DNA of 64,000 nt, from contig NZ_SRXU01000004.1 in NCBI RefSeq assembly GCF_004792695.1, positions 124,001 through 188,000 of the forward strand, written 5' to 3'. The notes under the pieces were generated by a model. The model was not told the DNA's origin. It made no database searches and worked only from the letters and a program-made list of their open reading frames with translations. Origin of the DNA: Sphingomonas naasensis (GTDB lineage: Bacteria > Pseudomonadota > Alphaproteobacteria > Sphingomonadales > Sphingomonadaceae). Below, piece by piece: positions 54,786 to 63,924 of this stretch (its first letter is position 1; each line of letters starts with the position of its first letter). The translations under genes were made by a program, and so were the position numbers.

Positions 54786-56873
54786 CTAAACCCGTTCGGC
54801 CGAATTCACCACATCCGCCGCGCGCAGCGCCGCGAGCAGCTTCATCAGATGCCCCGCATTGCGGACCTCGAGGTCGATCGTGTTGGTGTGGAAGGTCGTG
54901 TCGCGATTATCCATGCGCAGGCCGAGGATATTGGCCTTTTGCGCGCCGATCAGCGTCGCCACCGCGCCGAGCGCGCCGGGCTCGTTCTTGAGCGTCACCG
55001 CGATCCGGGCGATCCCGGTCTCGGCCTTGTCGCCCCACGTCAGATCGACCCAATCCTCTTCGTCGGTGTCGATCAGGCCGGCGCAATCGATGCGATGCAC
55101 CTCGATCGGCTCGCCGGGGCGGCGCACCCCGACGATGCGATCGCCGGGCACCGGGCGGCAATCCTCGGCGAAATGGACCGCGACGCCGGGCGTCAGCCCC
55201 TTGATGTCGATCGCCCGCGCCTGGCTCGGCAGCTCGTGCTCGGTGCCGTCGCTCGACCCCGGCATCACCGCTTCCATCACCTGCGCATCGTTGAGCTTGC
55301 GCCGCGCGATCGCCTCCATCAGCGCGGCCTCGTCGGCGAGCTTCAGTCGCTTGAGCGCGTCCTTGAGCGCGCTCTCGCCGGTCGGCGCGGGCAGTCGCGC
55401 GATGATCTCGTCATAGAGCTTGCGCCCGAGCTTGACCGTCTCGTCGCGCTCCTTGTGGCGGATGTGCCGCCGGATCGCCGCGCGGGCCTTGCCGGTGATC
55501 GCGAAGTTGAGCCAATTGGCCTGCGGCTCCTGCGCCTTGGAGCGCAGGATCGCGACCTGATCGCCCTGCTCGATCTCGGTCCGGAGCGGCACGACCTTGC
55601 CGTTGATCTTCGCGCCGACCGACTGGTCGCCGAGATCGGTGTGCACCGCATAGGCGAAGTCGATCGGCGTCGCGCCCTTGGGGAGCTGGATCAGCTCGCC
55701 CTTGGGCGTGAAGGCGAAGATCCGGTCCTGGTACATCGCCATCCGGGTATGCTCGAGCAGCTCCTCGGGGCTTTCGGCATGCTCGAGGATCTCGATCAGG
55801 TCACGGATCCAGCTGACCTGCGTGTCGGGGCGCACCGAATCCTGCTTGTACGCCCAGTGCGCGGCGAGCCCGAACTCGGCCTGGGCGTGCATGTCGCGGG
55901 TGCGGATCTGGATCTCCACGCGGGTATCGCCGGCGTGCATGATCGTGGTGTGGAGCGAGCGATAGCCGTTGCGCTTGGGCGTCGAGATATAGTCCTTGAA
56001 CCGCCCCGGCACCATCGGCCAGCGGCGGTGGATCACGCCGAGCGCGCGATAGCATTCCTCCTCGGTCTCGACGATCGCGCGAAAGGCCATGATGTCGCTG
56101 AGCTGCTCGAGCGACACGTGCCGCTCGGACATCTTCTTCCAGATCGAATAAGGATGCTTCTCGCGCCCCGACAGCTCGGCATCGACGCCGCCGCGCGCGA
56201 GCAGCAGCTTGAGCCCCGAGGCGATCTTGGCGATCCGGTCCTCGCCCTCGACCGAGAGGCTGTCGAGCCGCTTGCTGATGCTCTCATAGGCCTCGGGCTC
56301 GAGCTCCTTGAAGGCGAGCGTCTGCATCTCCTTCATGAACTCGTACATGCCGATCCGCTCGGCGAGCGGGGCATAGATGTCCATCGTCTCGCGCGCGATG
56401 CGCTTGCGCTTGTCCGGATTCTTGATGTGGTGGAGCGTGCGCATGTTGTGCAGCCGGTCGGCGAGCTTGACCAGCAGCACCCGGATGTCGTCGCTCATCG
56501 CGAGCAGGAATTTCCGGAGATTCTCGGCTGCGCGCTCGCTCTCGGTCTGCGCCTCGATCTTGGAGAGCTTGGTCACCCCGTCGACCATCCGCGCGACATT
56601 GTCGCCGAACAGCCGCTGAATCTCCTCGGGGGTGGCGACGGTGTCCTCGATCGTGTCGTGGAGGATCGCGGTGGCGATCGTCTCGTCGTCGAGATGCAGA
56701 TCAGTGAGGATGCCCGCCACTTCGATCGGGTGGCTGAAATAGGGGTCGCCCGAAGCGCGCTTCTGGGTGCCGTGCGCGTTGACCGAGAACACATAGGCGC
56801 GGTTGAGCAGCGCCTCGTCGGCTTCGGGGTCGTAGGACAGGACCCGGTCTACAAGTTCATATTGACGCAGCAC
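54786..56873 (-). CDS. rsh: Bifunctional (p)ppGpp synthetase/hydrolase (RelA/SpoT)
   Basis: 695 residues. HD hydrolase: GDPYFSHPIEVAGIL, ATAILHDTIEDT and LVKLADRLHNMRTL. Synthetase: RFKDYISTPKRNGYRSLHTT and VEIQIRTRDMHAQAEFGLAA. TGS: IFAFTPKGELIQLPKGATPI and AYAVHTDLG. A C-terminal ACT domain (ARIAVTLKNEPGALGAVATL) follows. Both catalytic halves look intact, so it makes and degrades the stringent alarmone. The best start is GTG at 56873 (VLRQYELVDRVLSYDPEADE); a longer open frame upstream has no family similarity. Confidence 0.96.
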   Translation of the reverse strand: MLRQYELVDRVLSYDPEADEALLNRAYVFSVNAHGTQKRASGDPYFSHPIEVAGILTDLHLDDETIATAILHDTIEDTVATPEEIQRLFGDNVARMVDGVTKLSKIEAQTESERAAENLRKFLLAMSDDIRVLLVKLADRLHNMRTLHHIKNPDKRKRIARETMDIYAPLAERIGMYEFMKEMQTLAFKELEPEAYESISKRLDSLSVEGEDRIAKIASGLKLLLARGGVDAELSGREKHPYSIWKKMSERHVSLEQLSDIMAFRAIVETEEECYRALGVIHRRWPMVPGRFKDYISTPKRNGYRSLHTTIMHAGDTRVEIQIRTRDMHAQAEFGLAAHWAYKQDSVRPDTQVSWIRDLIEILEHAESPEELLEHTRMAMYQDRIFAFTPKGELIQLPKGATPIDFAYAVHTDLGDQSVGAKINGKVVPLRTEIEQGDQVAILRSKAQEPQANWLNFAITGKARAAIRRHIRHKERDETVKLGRKLYDEIIARLPAPTGESALKDALKRLKLADEAALMEAIARRKLNDAQVMEAVMPGSSDGTEHELPSQARAIDIKGLTPGVAVHFAEDCRPVPGDRIVGVRRPGEPIEVHRIDCAGLIDTDEEDWVDLTWGDKAETGIARIAVTLKNEPGALGAVATLIGAQKANILGLRMDNRDTTFHTNTIDLEVRNAGHLMKLLAALRAADVVNSAERV

Positions 56874-56922
56874 GGGACCTAGATGGCGTCCCGTGCTGCG
56901 GCAATGCAACGTATTTGTTGTT

Positions 56923-57237
56923 TTAGTGCGCCTTGGCGTTGCACTTGGCGAGCGCGTCGGCGTCGAATTCGGCGCCGTTGGCGCGGAAGGCCGAAAGCTG
57001 GCCGACTTCACGGGCAACCAGCTCGCACACGATGTTGTCGCGGGCATTGGCCTTCGAGGCGACGCACACGCCTTCGCCGCACTTCCAGATCGTCGAGCGC
57101 GTCACGAGGCTGGCCTTCTCGGGCGAAGTCACCGGAGTTGCGGCATAATAACCGCGCGCAGTCTGCGCGAAGCCGGCCGTGGGCGTGAGCGCCAGCGTTG
57201 CCGCGGCAGCTGCCGCGACGGCAAGATAACGGGTCAT
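56923..57237 (-). CDS. CC_3452-family small secreted protein
   Basis: 104 residues. Signal peptide (MTRYLAVAAAAAATLALTPT, cleavage after GFAQ), then ARGYYAATPV, TRSTIWKCGEGVCVASKANA and NIVCELVAREVGQLSAF. The three to four cysteines and this order match the CC_3452 family described by name from Caulobacter, without known function. GGAGGACGAA precedes the ATG at 57237. It is divergent from an HxlR regulator, which may control it. Confidence 0.85.
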   Translation of the reverse strand: MTRYLAVAAAAAATLALTPTAGFAQTARGYYAATPVTSPEKASLVTRSTIWKCGEGVCVASKANARDNIVCELVAREVGQLSAFRANGAEFDADALAKCNAKAH

Positions 57238-57307
57238 TTCGTCCTCCTGGGGAACCTTTGGACGCAACATCAGTTGCGAATCGATACCTAATTGACATGC
57301 AGGTAAG

Positions 57308-57337
57308 TTGCAAGCAGAAACTATTGCTGCGTTGCAA
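57308..57337. promoter_or_regulatory. Candidate HxlR operator in a divergent promoter
   Basis: Two copies of the palindromic hexamer TTGCAA, at 57308-57313 and 57332-57337, lie 24 bases apart in the gap between the CC_3452 gene and the HxlR gene. A TTGACA at 57291 could be a -35 element. Spacing of about two helical turns suits binding of a dimeric winged-helix regulator; this is inference. Confidence 0.35.
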
Positions 57338-57387
57338 TGCGTTATGCCGTTTCCCTGCATGCGCGAATTGGAGTAGGGTGTTCAGTC

Positions 57388-57882
57388 ATGGGTGGTGCGA
57401 TCCGAGAGTCGCTGCGCGAGCTGGCGAAAGACTGCAGCCTTCCGGCCGCGCTGGAGGCAATGGGCGAGCGATGGTCGTTCCTGATCCTGCGCGGGTCGTT
57501 CAACGGCTTGAACCATTTCGAGGAGTTCCAGTCCGAGCTCGGCATCGCCCGCAACATCCTCGCCAACCGGCTTGCGCGCCTTGTCGACAAGGGAATTCTC
57601 GAACGGCGGCCCTGTCCCGAGGATCGGCGCAAGATCGAGTACCGCCTCACCGACAAGGGCTATGCGCTGCTCCCCACGATGATCGCGCTGCGGCAATGGG
57701 GCGAGCGCTGGGAGACCTGCGTCCCCGCCTTCCCGGTGCTGGTCGATGCGCGTGACCGCCGCCCGATCGCGCAAGTGACGGTGCAGGCGCACGATGGCCG
57801 CGTGCTCCACAAGGGCGATCTGCTCTGGGCGCTGCCCGAAGACGTGGCGGACGACGTGCCCGAGATGCGCGCCGCCGAATAG
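57388..57882 (+). CDS. HxlR-family transcriptional regulator
   Basis: 164 residues. The winged helix is in 15-105: CSLPAALEAMGERWSFLILR is the HxlR opening with the sensing-type cysteine (Cys16), followed by GIARNILANRLARLVDKGIL and RRKIEYRLTDKGYALLP (wing). The C-terminal 50 residues are a small extra domain. It probably senses thiol-reactive compounds and controls itself and the divergent CC_3452 gene. A T-run terminator follows. Confidence 0.93.
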   Translation: MGGAIRESLRELAKDCSLPAALEAMGERWSFLILRGSFNGLNHFEEFQSELGIARNILANRLARLVDKGILERRPCPEDRRKIEYRLTDKGYALLPTMIALRQWGERWETCVPAFPVLVDARDRRPIAQVTVQAHDGRVLHKGDLLWALPEDVADDVPEMRAAE

Positions 57883-57890
57883 CGGCCGCA

Positions 57891-57920
57891 GGGCGCGAAA
57901 CGCGCCGCGCCCAGTTTTTT
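57891..57920 (+). terminator. Rho-independent terminator after the HxlR gene
   Basis: GGGCGC (57891-57896) pairs with GCGCCC (57907-57912), and a run of six T (57915-57920) follows. It starts eight bases after the HxlR stop. Confidence 0.65.
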
Positions 57921-58165
57921 CGTTTGCAGTGCAACAAAATCGCGGCTCGGCGATTCTGCCATCACCGATGCCGCGCATGCCAGCGTATCCGGCTGCGGCA
58001 TCGGTCCGTACCCCGTCACGGATGCGCGCAAGCGGGGCCATTTTCCGGACCGAAACATGCTGCGACGCAACGGTGTAACGCGTCGTTTACCATTCGTTAA
58101 CTTTCTCCGTTCATCTTTCGGTAACGGTTTTCGACAATCTGGATGTGGTTCGGGAGGGTCCGCCA

Positions 58166-58810
58166 ATGTATCGGCGCATCGCCACGCTTGCCCTGTGCTC
58201 GACCTTGGCCGCGTGCGCGACCAAGGCGCCGCCGCGTATCGTGGTGGTGAGCCCCGTCACGATCGAGGAGCCGCCGGCATGGCGGACGTCGATCAAGCGC
58301 GAGGACGAGGCGCGGCTGCAGGCGCTGCGCGCGCATTGGGACGGCCTCCACGCCCGCCTCTCGGCGCGCGTCCGCACCGCGCAGGGCAGCCTCGTCGATC
58401 CGGCCGCGGGGCTGGATCTGCCCGCGCTGAGCCCGGGTTCGTATCGCTGCCGCGTCGTCCGGTTGCGCACCCCGCCGCGCGGTCCCGCCACGGTTCGCAG
58501 TTCCTCGAACGATTTCTGCTTCATCTCGGGCGCGCCCGACGGCGTGGCCTTCGTCAAGCAGACCGGAAATGATCCGGCGGCGGGCTATTTCTACCCCGAC
58601 GGCAAACGCTATGTCTTTCTCGGCGCGCGCCAGCGCCGCGCGGGCGAGAATTCGGTGGGTTATGGCAACGAGCCGACGCGCGACATGGTCGGCGTGGTCG
58701 AGCGCGTCGGCAGCTTCCGCTGGCGCCTCGCGGTCGCCGGGGTGGATGCGCGGCAGGTCGACATCTACGAACTGACTCCGGTGCCCGCCGACCAGCAGCC
58801 GAAGAGCTGA
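58166..58810 (+). CDS. DUF4893 family lipoprotein
   Basis: 214 residues. MYRRIATLALCSTLAACAT is a lipoprotein signal with lipobox LAAC. IKREDEARLQALRAHWDG, LSPGSYRCRVVRLRT, FCFISG, YFYPDGKRYVFLGARQ and GNEPTRDMVGVVERVG match DUF4893, a family of unknown function in alphaproteobacteria. GGGAGGG sits just before the ATG at 58166, which decides the start. The gap of 245 bases upstream, beyond the HxlR terminator, holds AT-richer sequence (TTAACTTTCTCC, GGTAACGG) that probably includes its promoter. Confidence 0.82.
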   Translation: MYRRIATLALCSTLAACATKAPPRIVVVSPVTIEEPPAWRTSIKREDEARLQALRAHWDGLHARLSARVRTAQGSLVDPAAGLDLPALSPGSYRCRVVRLRTPPRGPATVRSSSNDFCFISGAPDGVAFVKQTGNDPAAGYFYPDGKRYVFLGARQRRAGENSVGYGNEPTRDMVGVVERVGSFRWRLAVAGVDARQVDIYELTPVPADQQPKS

Positions 58811-58817
58811 GCCGCGG

Positions 58818-59366
58818 TCAGCACCACGGCCGGCGATGCCCGGTCCAGGTACGCGCCAGCCCTTCGTCCACCATTTGCGCGCCCAGCGACCGCCCGTCGC
58901 GCAGCACGACGCGCAACTTGCGGCCGTAGCGGTCGGTATCGCGATCGGTCATCGCGAGCTGCACCGGCCCCGCGTTGAGCAATGCCCGCAACCGCTCGGT
59001 CGCGGCGTCGCCCAGCCGTGCTTCCTCTGCGCAGCGCGGCGGATGGGTTTCGGGCGCATCGATATCGGCGATGCGGATGCGTTCGCCGTCCAGCCAGAAG
59101 GTGTCTCCGTCGACGACGCAATTGGTCCCGCCGCCGCTGTGGCACGCGCCGAAGCGCCGGCTGATCGTCGCGCCGGCGCCATCGATCTCGATTTCGGTCG
59201 CGGTTGCGCCCGGGCGCCCTCCGGGGACGGCGGCCGGCCATTGGAAGGTCGCGCCGAACGCGCCGCCCGCGGCGACGACAAGGGCGAGCGCGATCCGAAA
59301 ATCGAGCTTGGTGCGGCGGCGCCGAGGCCGACGCAATTGACGGTGGAATTCGAACGCGTGCCGCAT
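58818..59366 (-). CDS. Membrane-anchored thermonuclease (SNase) family protein
   Basis: 182 residues. An arginine-rich N terminus and one helix (about 23-41, FRIALALVVAAGGAFGATF) anchor the protein. The SNase core follows: CVVDGDTFWLDGERIRIADI, DAPETHPPRCAEEARLG (catalytic arginine/aspartate region), DRDTDRYGRKLRVVLRDG and AQMVDEGLA. It hydrolyses DNA or RNA with calcium in well-studied members. Convergent with the DUF4893 gene. Confidence 0.9.
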   Translation of the reverse strand: MRHAFEFHRQLRRPRRRRTKLDFRIALALVVAAGGAFGATFQWPAAVPGGRPGATATEIEIDGAGATISRRFGACHSGGGTNCVVDGDTFWLDGERIRIADIDAPETHPPRCAEEARLGDAATERLRALLNAGPVQLAMTDRDTDRYGRKLRVVLRDGRSLGAQMVDEGLARTWTGHRRPWC

Positions 59367-59556
59367 CGGGCGAGCCTAGAGCCGGCGGCGTAACCAAAAG
59401 GTAGCGTGCTGCGCTGGAGCGAATCCCTTACGCGGTGGCCGCCTCGCGGCGTGCCTCGACAGGGCCGACGGGGGGCAGACGCGGTTCACGGGCAAACGTC
59501 TCCGTTTCGGAGCCACTTCCCTCCGAAGCGGACGCTGGCCGTGCCACCATGCGCGC

Positions 59557-59745
59557 GTGGCGGAAGGTGACACTCCTCGGGTAGAATATGCGTGCGAACG
59601 CTGCGGCAGCGTGGCGGTGACGCGCGACGCATGGGCCGAATGGAATCTGGAAAGCCAGGCCTGGGCGCTCAGCGAGATATTCGACTTTGCCTTCTGCCAC
59701 ACCTGCCATCGCGAGACCCGGCTGGCCGAGCGCGCGCGGCGATAG
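59557..59745 (+). CDS. Small zinc-ribbon protein
   Basis: 62 residues from a GTG start. Two C-x2-C pairs, YACERCGSVAV and FCHTCHRE, about 35 residues apart would hold one zinc. WAEWNLESQAWAL between them is conserved-looking. The gene follows a 190-base gap after the thermonuclease start, without a strong ribosome site. Function unknown; similar small proteins occur in sphingomonads. Confidence 0.6.
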   Translation: MAEGDTPRVEYACERCGSVAVTRDAWAEWNLESQAWALSEIFDFAFCHTCHRETRLAERARR

Positions 59746-59802
59746 CCAGGCGCGCGTCGGGCTTCCCCGGCCGGCGAAGCGCGCACATCCCCAAACCAGG
59801 CG

Positions 59803-61866
59803 CTATTGCGCCACGCCCAGCTGCCACAGCACGAACGCCATCTCGTCCGCGGCCTCTTTCAGGCTCTCCCAGCGGCCCGATTTGCCGCCATGCCCCGCGC
59901 CCATATTGGTCTTGAGCACCAGCACATTGTCGTCGGTCTTGGTGGCGCGCAGCTTCGCCGCCCATTTGGCCGGTTCCCAATAGGTCACCCGCGGATCGTT
60001 GAGTCCGCCCGAGATGAACATCGGCGGATAGGGCTGGGCAGTGACGTTGTCGTAGGGCGAATAGGAGCGGATCAGCGCGAAGGCCGCGGCGTCGTCGACC
60101 GGGTTGCCCCATTCGGGCCATTCGCCCGGGGTGAGCGGCAGCTCGGCGTCGAGCATCGTGTTGAGCACATCGACGAACGGCACGTCGGCGATCACCGCGC
60201 CCCACAGATCGGGGTCGGAATTGACCACCGCGCCCATCAGCTCGCCGCCGGCCGAGCGTCCGGCGATCGCGATCCCCCCCTTGTGCGTGAAACCGCGGTC
60301 GATCAGCCCCCTCGCCACGTCGACGAAGTCGTTGAACGTGTTGACGCGCTTCTCGAGCTTGCCGTCGAGATACCATTGCTGGCCGAGATCGTCGCCGCCG
60401 CGGATATGCGCGATCGCGAAGGCCATGCCGCGATCGAGGAACGACATCCGGCTGGTCGAGAAGCCCGGCGGGATCGCATAGCCATAGGCGCCATAGGCAT
60501 AGAGATAGAGCGTGCCGCTGCCGTCGCGCGGGAAGTCGCTGGGATAGACGATCGACACGGGCACCTCGGTGCCGTCGCGCGCGGTGATCTTCAGCCGCTC
60601 GGTGCCATATTTCGACGCGTCATAGCCGCTCGGGATCTCCTGCACCTTCAATGTGGTGACCGCCCCGGTGGCGACGTCATAGTCCTGCACCGTGCCGGGG
60701 GTGACCATCGATTCATAGCTCAGCCGCAGCTTGTCGACGGCATATTCGGGATTGTCGCCCAGCCCGGCGACATAGCTCGCCTCGGGGAAGGTCAGCCGCA
60801 CCGGCGCGATCGCCGGATCGTAGCGGTGCAGCTCGACCTGATCGAGCCCGTCCTCGCGGCCCTCGACGATGAAGAAGTCGGCAAAGCAGGTCACGCCGGT
60901 CATGTAGAAATGCGGCGACGGGGCGATGCGCTCGTGCCATTCGCCGGGAGCGTCGACCGATGCCGTCACCAGCCGGAATTGCGGATCCACGTCGTTGGTG
61001 TGGATGAACAGCGTGCCGTCATGCTCGTCGACATCATATTCGCGCCCCGGCTGGCGCGGACTCACGCAGCGCAGCGGCGCGGCAGGATCGTCGGCGGGCA
61101 GCAGATACACCTCGCTGGTGACGTGATCGCCGGTCGCGACGACCAGATAGTTGCGCGAGCTCGTCTCGCCCACCGCGACGCGATAGCCCTCATCGGCTTC
61201 CTTGAAGAGCTCGACATCGTTCTCGACCGGCTCGCCGAGCTTGTGCCAGCGGGCATTGTCGGTACGCCAGTTCTCGTTGGCGACGCCGTAGAGGAAGCCC
61301 ATGGAGTCGCTCGTCCAGACGATTTCGGAGAGCATGCCGGGGATCGTCTCGGGGAGCAGTTCGCCGGTCACGAGATCCTTGACCCGAACTTCGAAGCGCT
61401 CCGAGCCATTGTCGTCGACGGCATAGGCTAGATAGCGCCCGTCATGGCTGACGCTGAACGCGCCCAACCGGAAATATTCCTTGCCCTCGGCGAGCGCCGG
61501 CTCGTCGAGGATCAGCTGGTCGTCACCGCCGGCAACCGGCTTGCGCCACCAGCGCGGATATTCGCCACCGGTCTCGAAATCGGTCCAGTAGAGCCAGTCG
61601 CCGTCCTTCTGCGGCACGGTCGATTCGTCTTCCTTGATCCGCCCGCGCATCTCCTCGAACAGTTTCGCGCTCAAAGGCTTGAGGGGCGCCATCACCTTTT
61701 CGAAATAGCCGTTCTCCGCCTCGAGATAGGCGAGAACGTCCTTGTCGGTGACCTCGGGATAGCCGGGATCGCGCAGCCATGCCCAGGGATCGTCGATCGT
61801 GGCGCCGTGCGCGGTGAAGCTGTGGGGGCGCGTCGCGGCGACGGGGGGCGGGGGGAGATCGGTCAT
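59803..61866 (-). CDS. ptrB: Oligopeptidase B-type S9 serine peptidase
   Basis: 687 residues. An N-terminal propeller region opens with DDPWAWLRDPGYPEVTDKDV and the typical YLEAEN. The C-terminal alpha/beta hydrolase domain has the nucleophile serine in IAIAGRSAGGELMGAVV, an aspartate region at SGGLNDPRVTYWEPAKW, and histidine in MGAGHGGKSGRWE. Oligopeptidase B cleaves short peptides after basic residues in the cytoplasm or periplasm. The start at 61866 (MTDLPPPPV) is chosen over a longer frame rich in Arg/Ala. It follows the GGDEF gene by 41 bases. Confidence 0.95.
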   Translation of the reverse strand: MTDLPPPPVAATRPHSFTAHGATIDDPWAWLRDPGYPEVTDKDVLAYLEAENGYFEKVMAPLKPLSAKLFEEMRGRIKEDESTVPQKDGDWLYWTDFETGGEYPRWWRKPVAGGDDQLILDEPALAEGKEYFRLGAFSVSHDGRYLAYAVDDNGSERFEVRVKDLVTGELLPETIPGMLSEIVWTSDSMGFLYGVANENWRTDNARWHKLGEPVENDVELFKEADEGYRVAVGETSSRNYLVVATGDHVTSEVYLLPADDPAAPLRCVSPRQPGREYDVDEHDGTLFIHTNDVDPQFRLVTASVDAPGEWHERIAPSPHFYMTGVTCFADFFIVEGREDGLDQVELHRYDPAIAPVRLTFPEASYVAGLGDNPEYAVDKLRLSYESMVTPGTVQDYDVATGAVTTLKVQEIPSGYDASKYGTERLKITARDGTEVPVSIVYPSDFPRDGSGTLYLYAYGAYGYAIPPGFSTSRMSFLDRGMAFAIAHIRGGDDLGQQWYLDGKLEKRVNTFNDFVDVARGLIDRGFTHKGGIAIAGRSAGGELMGAVVNSDPDLWGAVIADVPFVDVLNTMLDAELPLTPGEWPEWGNPVDDAAAFALIRSYSPYDNVTAQPYPPMFISGGLNDPRVTYWEPAKWAAKLRATKTDDNVLVLKTNMGAGHGGKSGRWESLKEAADEMAFVLWQLGVAQ

Positions 61867-61907
61867 CGCCTGCCCATATCGCAGCTTGGCGCCGTGTCGA
61901 ACCCCCG

Positions 61908-62774
61908 TCAGGCGAGCGGGAGCAACACCTGCCCGGGCCGGCCCGCGCACGCCACCCGGCTCCGTCCCGCCTGCCGCGCGACCGCGAGCGCGTCGTCGGC
62001 GCTGGCGAGAGTCGCGTCGATGCCGTCGCCGCCGAAGCGGCAGACGCCGGCGGAGAAGGTCAGCGCCTCGCCGTCGAGCAGAATCAGCGGGTTGACGATC
62101 AGGCGGCGGGTGACGCGGCTCAGCACGCCGGCCGCCTCGTCCTCGGTGGCGCCCCGGAACAGCACCGCGAACTCCTCGCCGTCCCAGCGCGCGATCAGGT
62201 CGCCGCGGCGCAGCTCGGACGAAAGCCGGCCGGCAAAGTCGCGCAGCACCCGGTCGCCCACTTCATGGCCGAACTGATCGTTGATCCGCCGGAAGCCGTT
62301 GAGGTCGAGCAGCGCGATCGCGCCGCGGCGCTCCGCGGGCAGCAGATCGGCGATGTCGGAGAGAAAGCCGTGGCGGTTGCGGATGCCGGTGAGCAGATCC
62401 TCTTTGGCGGCGAGGTCGCGCTCGCGCGAACGCGCCTCGGCGGTGTTCAGCGGGCCGAGCAGGCTGCCGACCACATCCTCGCGCCGGCGCGACGGCCGGG
62501 CGATCGGGACGCTGCGCAGCCCGGGCGCCTCCGGCGCGTCCTGTGCGAAGGGCAACCGCGCCAGCACCGAGCCGACTCCGCCCAGCGCGATCACCGCGCC
62601 CGCCAGCGTCGCGAGCGCCAGCAGCGCGAATTCGCCGAGCGCGAGCTTGCCCGTGGCCGCGCTCCAGCCGATCCAGGCGAGCAGCGGCAGATGCGTCGCG
62701 GCGCAGCACGATGCGAACAGCCGCAGCCGCAGGCGATAGGGAAAGGCGGAGGAGGTGGCGAAATAGAAGCGCAT
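61908..62774 (-). CDS. Membrane-associated GGDEF diguanylate cyclase
   Basis: 288 residues. Two hydrophobic helices (about 8-42 and 45-70) are followed by a GGDEF domain (110-275): LLTGIRNRHGFLSDI, LLDLNGFRRINDQFGHEVGD, then RRGDLIARWDGEEFAVLF. The signature is DGEEF rather than GGEEF, so the first glycine is replaced by aspartate; the inhibitory RxxD site five residues before it is intact. It probably makes cyclic di-GMP, with the changed residue leaving some doubt about activity. It could feed the two PilZ proteins in this window. Confidence 0.88.
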   Translation of the reverse strand: MRFYFATSSAFPYRLRLRLFASCCAATHLPLLAWIGWSAATGKLALGEFALLALATLAGAVIALGGVGSVLARLPFAQDAPEAPGLRSVPIARPSRRREDVVGSLLGPLNTAEARSRERDLAAKEDLLTGIRNRHGFLSDIADLLPAERRGAIALLDLNGFRRINDQFGHEVGDRVLRDFAGRLSSELRRGDLIARWDGEEFAVLFRGATEDEAAGVLSRVTRRLIVNPLILLDGEALTFSAGVCRFGGDGIDATLASADDALAVARQAGRSRVACAGRPGQVLLPLA

Positions 62775-62844
62775 CGATCGGCATTCTGATCGCCGCCGCT
62801 CAAAATATTCGGAACACGCAAGCTTAACGCGGCGGAAGCCAGTC

Positions 62845-63924
62845 TCAGCTCGAGCAGCCGCGCGCGGTGACCGGCCAGCTATCGACGATCATGCCGCCGT
62901 CGAGCACGAAATAGCGATCGTAGAGATTGACCGTCGGATCGCAGTGCGGCGGCATCAACGACACACGCGCACCGAGTTGCGGCAATCCGTCGCCGCGCAG
63001 CGCGCCATGCTCGTCGCCGGTGAAGGCATAGCCGCTGCCGTCCGGCGCGCCGGCCAGCACCACCGGCACGCCGGCATCGGTCGCGAACGCCTTGAGGCCG
63101 GCGTCGATCGTCACCATGCCCGGCGTGTTCGCGCTGACCACGGTCGCGTCGACGAACAGCGCCGGCTCGAAGCGCGGTCCGGCCAGCTCGCAATCGACAT
63201 ATTCGCGGTCGAGAAAGATGTACGATCCCACCTGCAGCTCGGTGAACAGCCCCAGCGATGCGTCGATCGCGAAGGTGCCGGTGCCGCCGCCGGTGACGAT
63301 CGGCACGGCGAACCCCGCATCGCCCAGCGCATCGAGCACCCCGCGCAGATAGTCGGTTCGCTCGACGATCGCCGCGCGCCGTTCGGCGAGGCTCTGGATA
63401 TGCTGGTGCGATCCGCAATAAAATTGCACCCCGCCGAGCACGAGCGTCCCCGTCGCGGCGATCGCCCGTGCGAGCGCGACCGCCGCCGCCGCCGAGGTCA
63501 CGCCGGTGCGATGGCTGCCGGGATCGACGTCGATGAACACGGTCAGGCCGCCGGCGGCGGCGCCGATCGCGCGGGCGTTGTCGGGATGGTCGATCACCAC
63601 CGAAAGCGCGATCCGCCGGCTGAGCGCGGCGAGCCGTTCGATCGCCGCGGGGGTGACCACCGGCGAGGTGAGGTGGATGTTCGCGACGCCGTCCGCGGCC
63701 AGCGCCTCGGCTTCGGCGAGCTTGGCGCAGCAGATCCCGGCCGCGCCCGCCGCGATCTGTCGCCGTGCGATCTCGCCGCTCTTGTGCGTCTTGGCGTGCG
63801 GCCGCAGCGCCACGCCTTGCGCTTCGGCAAAGGCGGCCATCGCCGCGATGTTGCGGGTCAGCGCGGCGCGATCGACGATCAGCGCGGGAGTGGCAAGGTC
63901 GCGGCGGGGCAGGGGAACGGTCAT
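62845..63924 (-). CDS. DSD1-family PLP enzyme (D-threonine aldolase/D-serine dehydratase-like)
   Basis: 359 residues, fold type III PLP enzyme. ATPALIVDRAALTRNIAAMA and LRPHAKTHKSGEIA (PLP lysine) form the alanine-racemase-like barrel; VDPGSHRTGV and TGGGTGTF bind phosphate. The C-terminal domain carries the metal pair in MPPHCDPTVNLYDRYF (His-x-Cys-type zinc ligands of DSD1/D-threonine aldolase). It acts on a D-hydroxyamino acid; which one cannot be told. MTVPLPRRDL at 63924 is the start; the frame upstream is not supported. Confidence 0.9.
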   Translation of the reverse strand: MTVPLPRRDLATPALIVDRAALTRNIAAMAAFAEAQGVALRPHAKTHKSGEIARRQIAAGAAGICCAKLAEAEALAADGVANIHLTSPVVTPAAIERLAALSRRIALSVVIDHPDNARAIGAAAGGLTVFIDVDPGSHRTGVTSAAAAVALARAIAATGTLVLGGVQFYCGSHQHIQSLAERRAAIVERTDYLRGVLDALGDAGFAVPIVTGGGTGTFAIDASLGLFTELQVGSYIFLDREYVDCELAGPRFEPALFVDATVVSANTPGMVTIDAGLKAFATDAGVPVVLAGAPDGSGYAFTGDEHGALRGDGLPQLGARVSLMPPHCDPTVNLYDRYFVLDGGMIVDSWPVTARGCSS

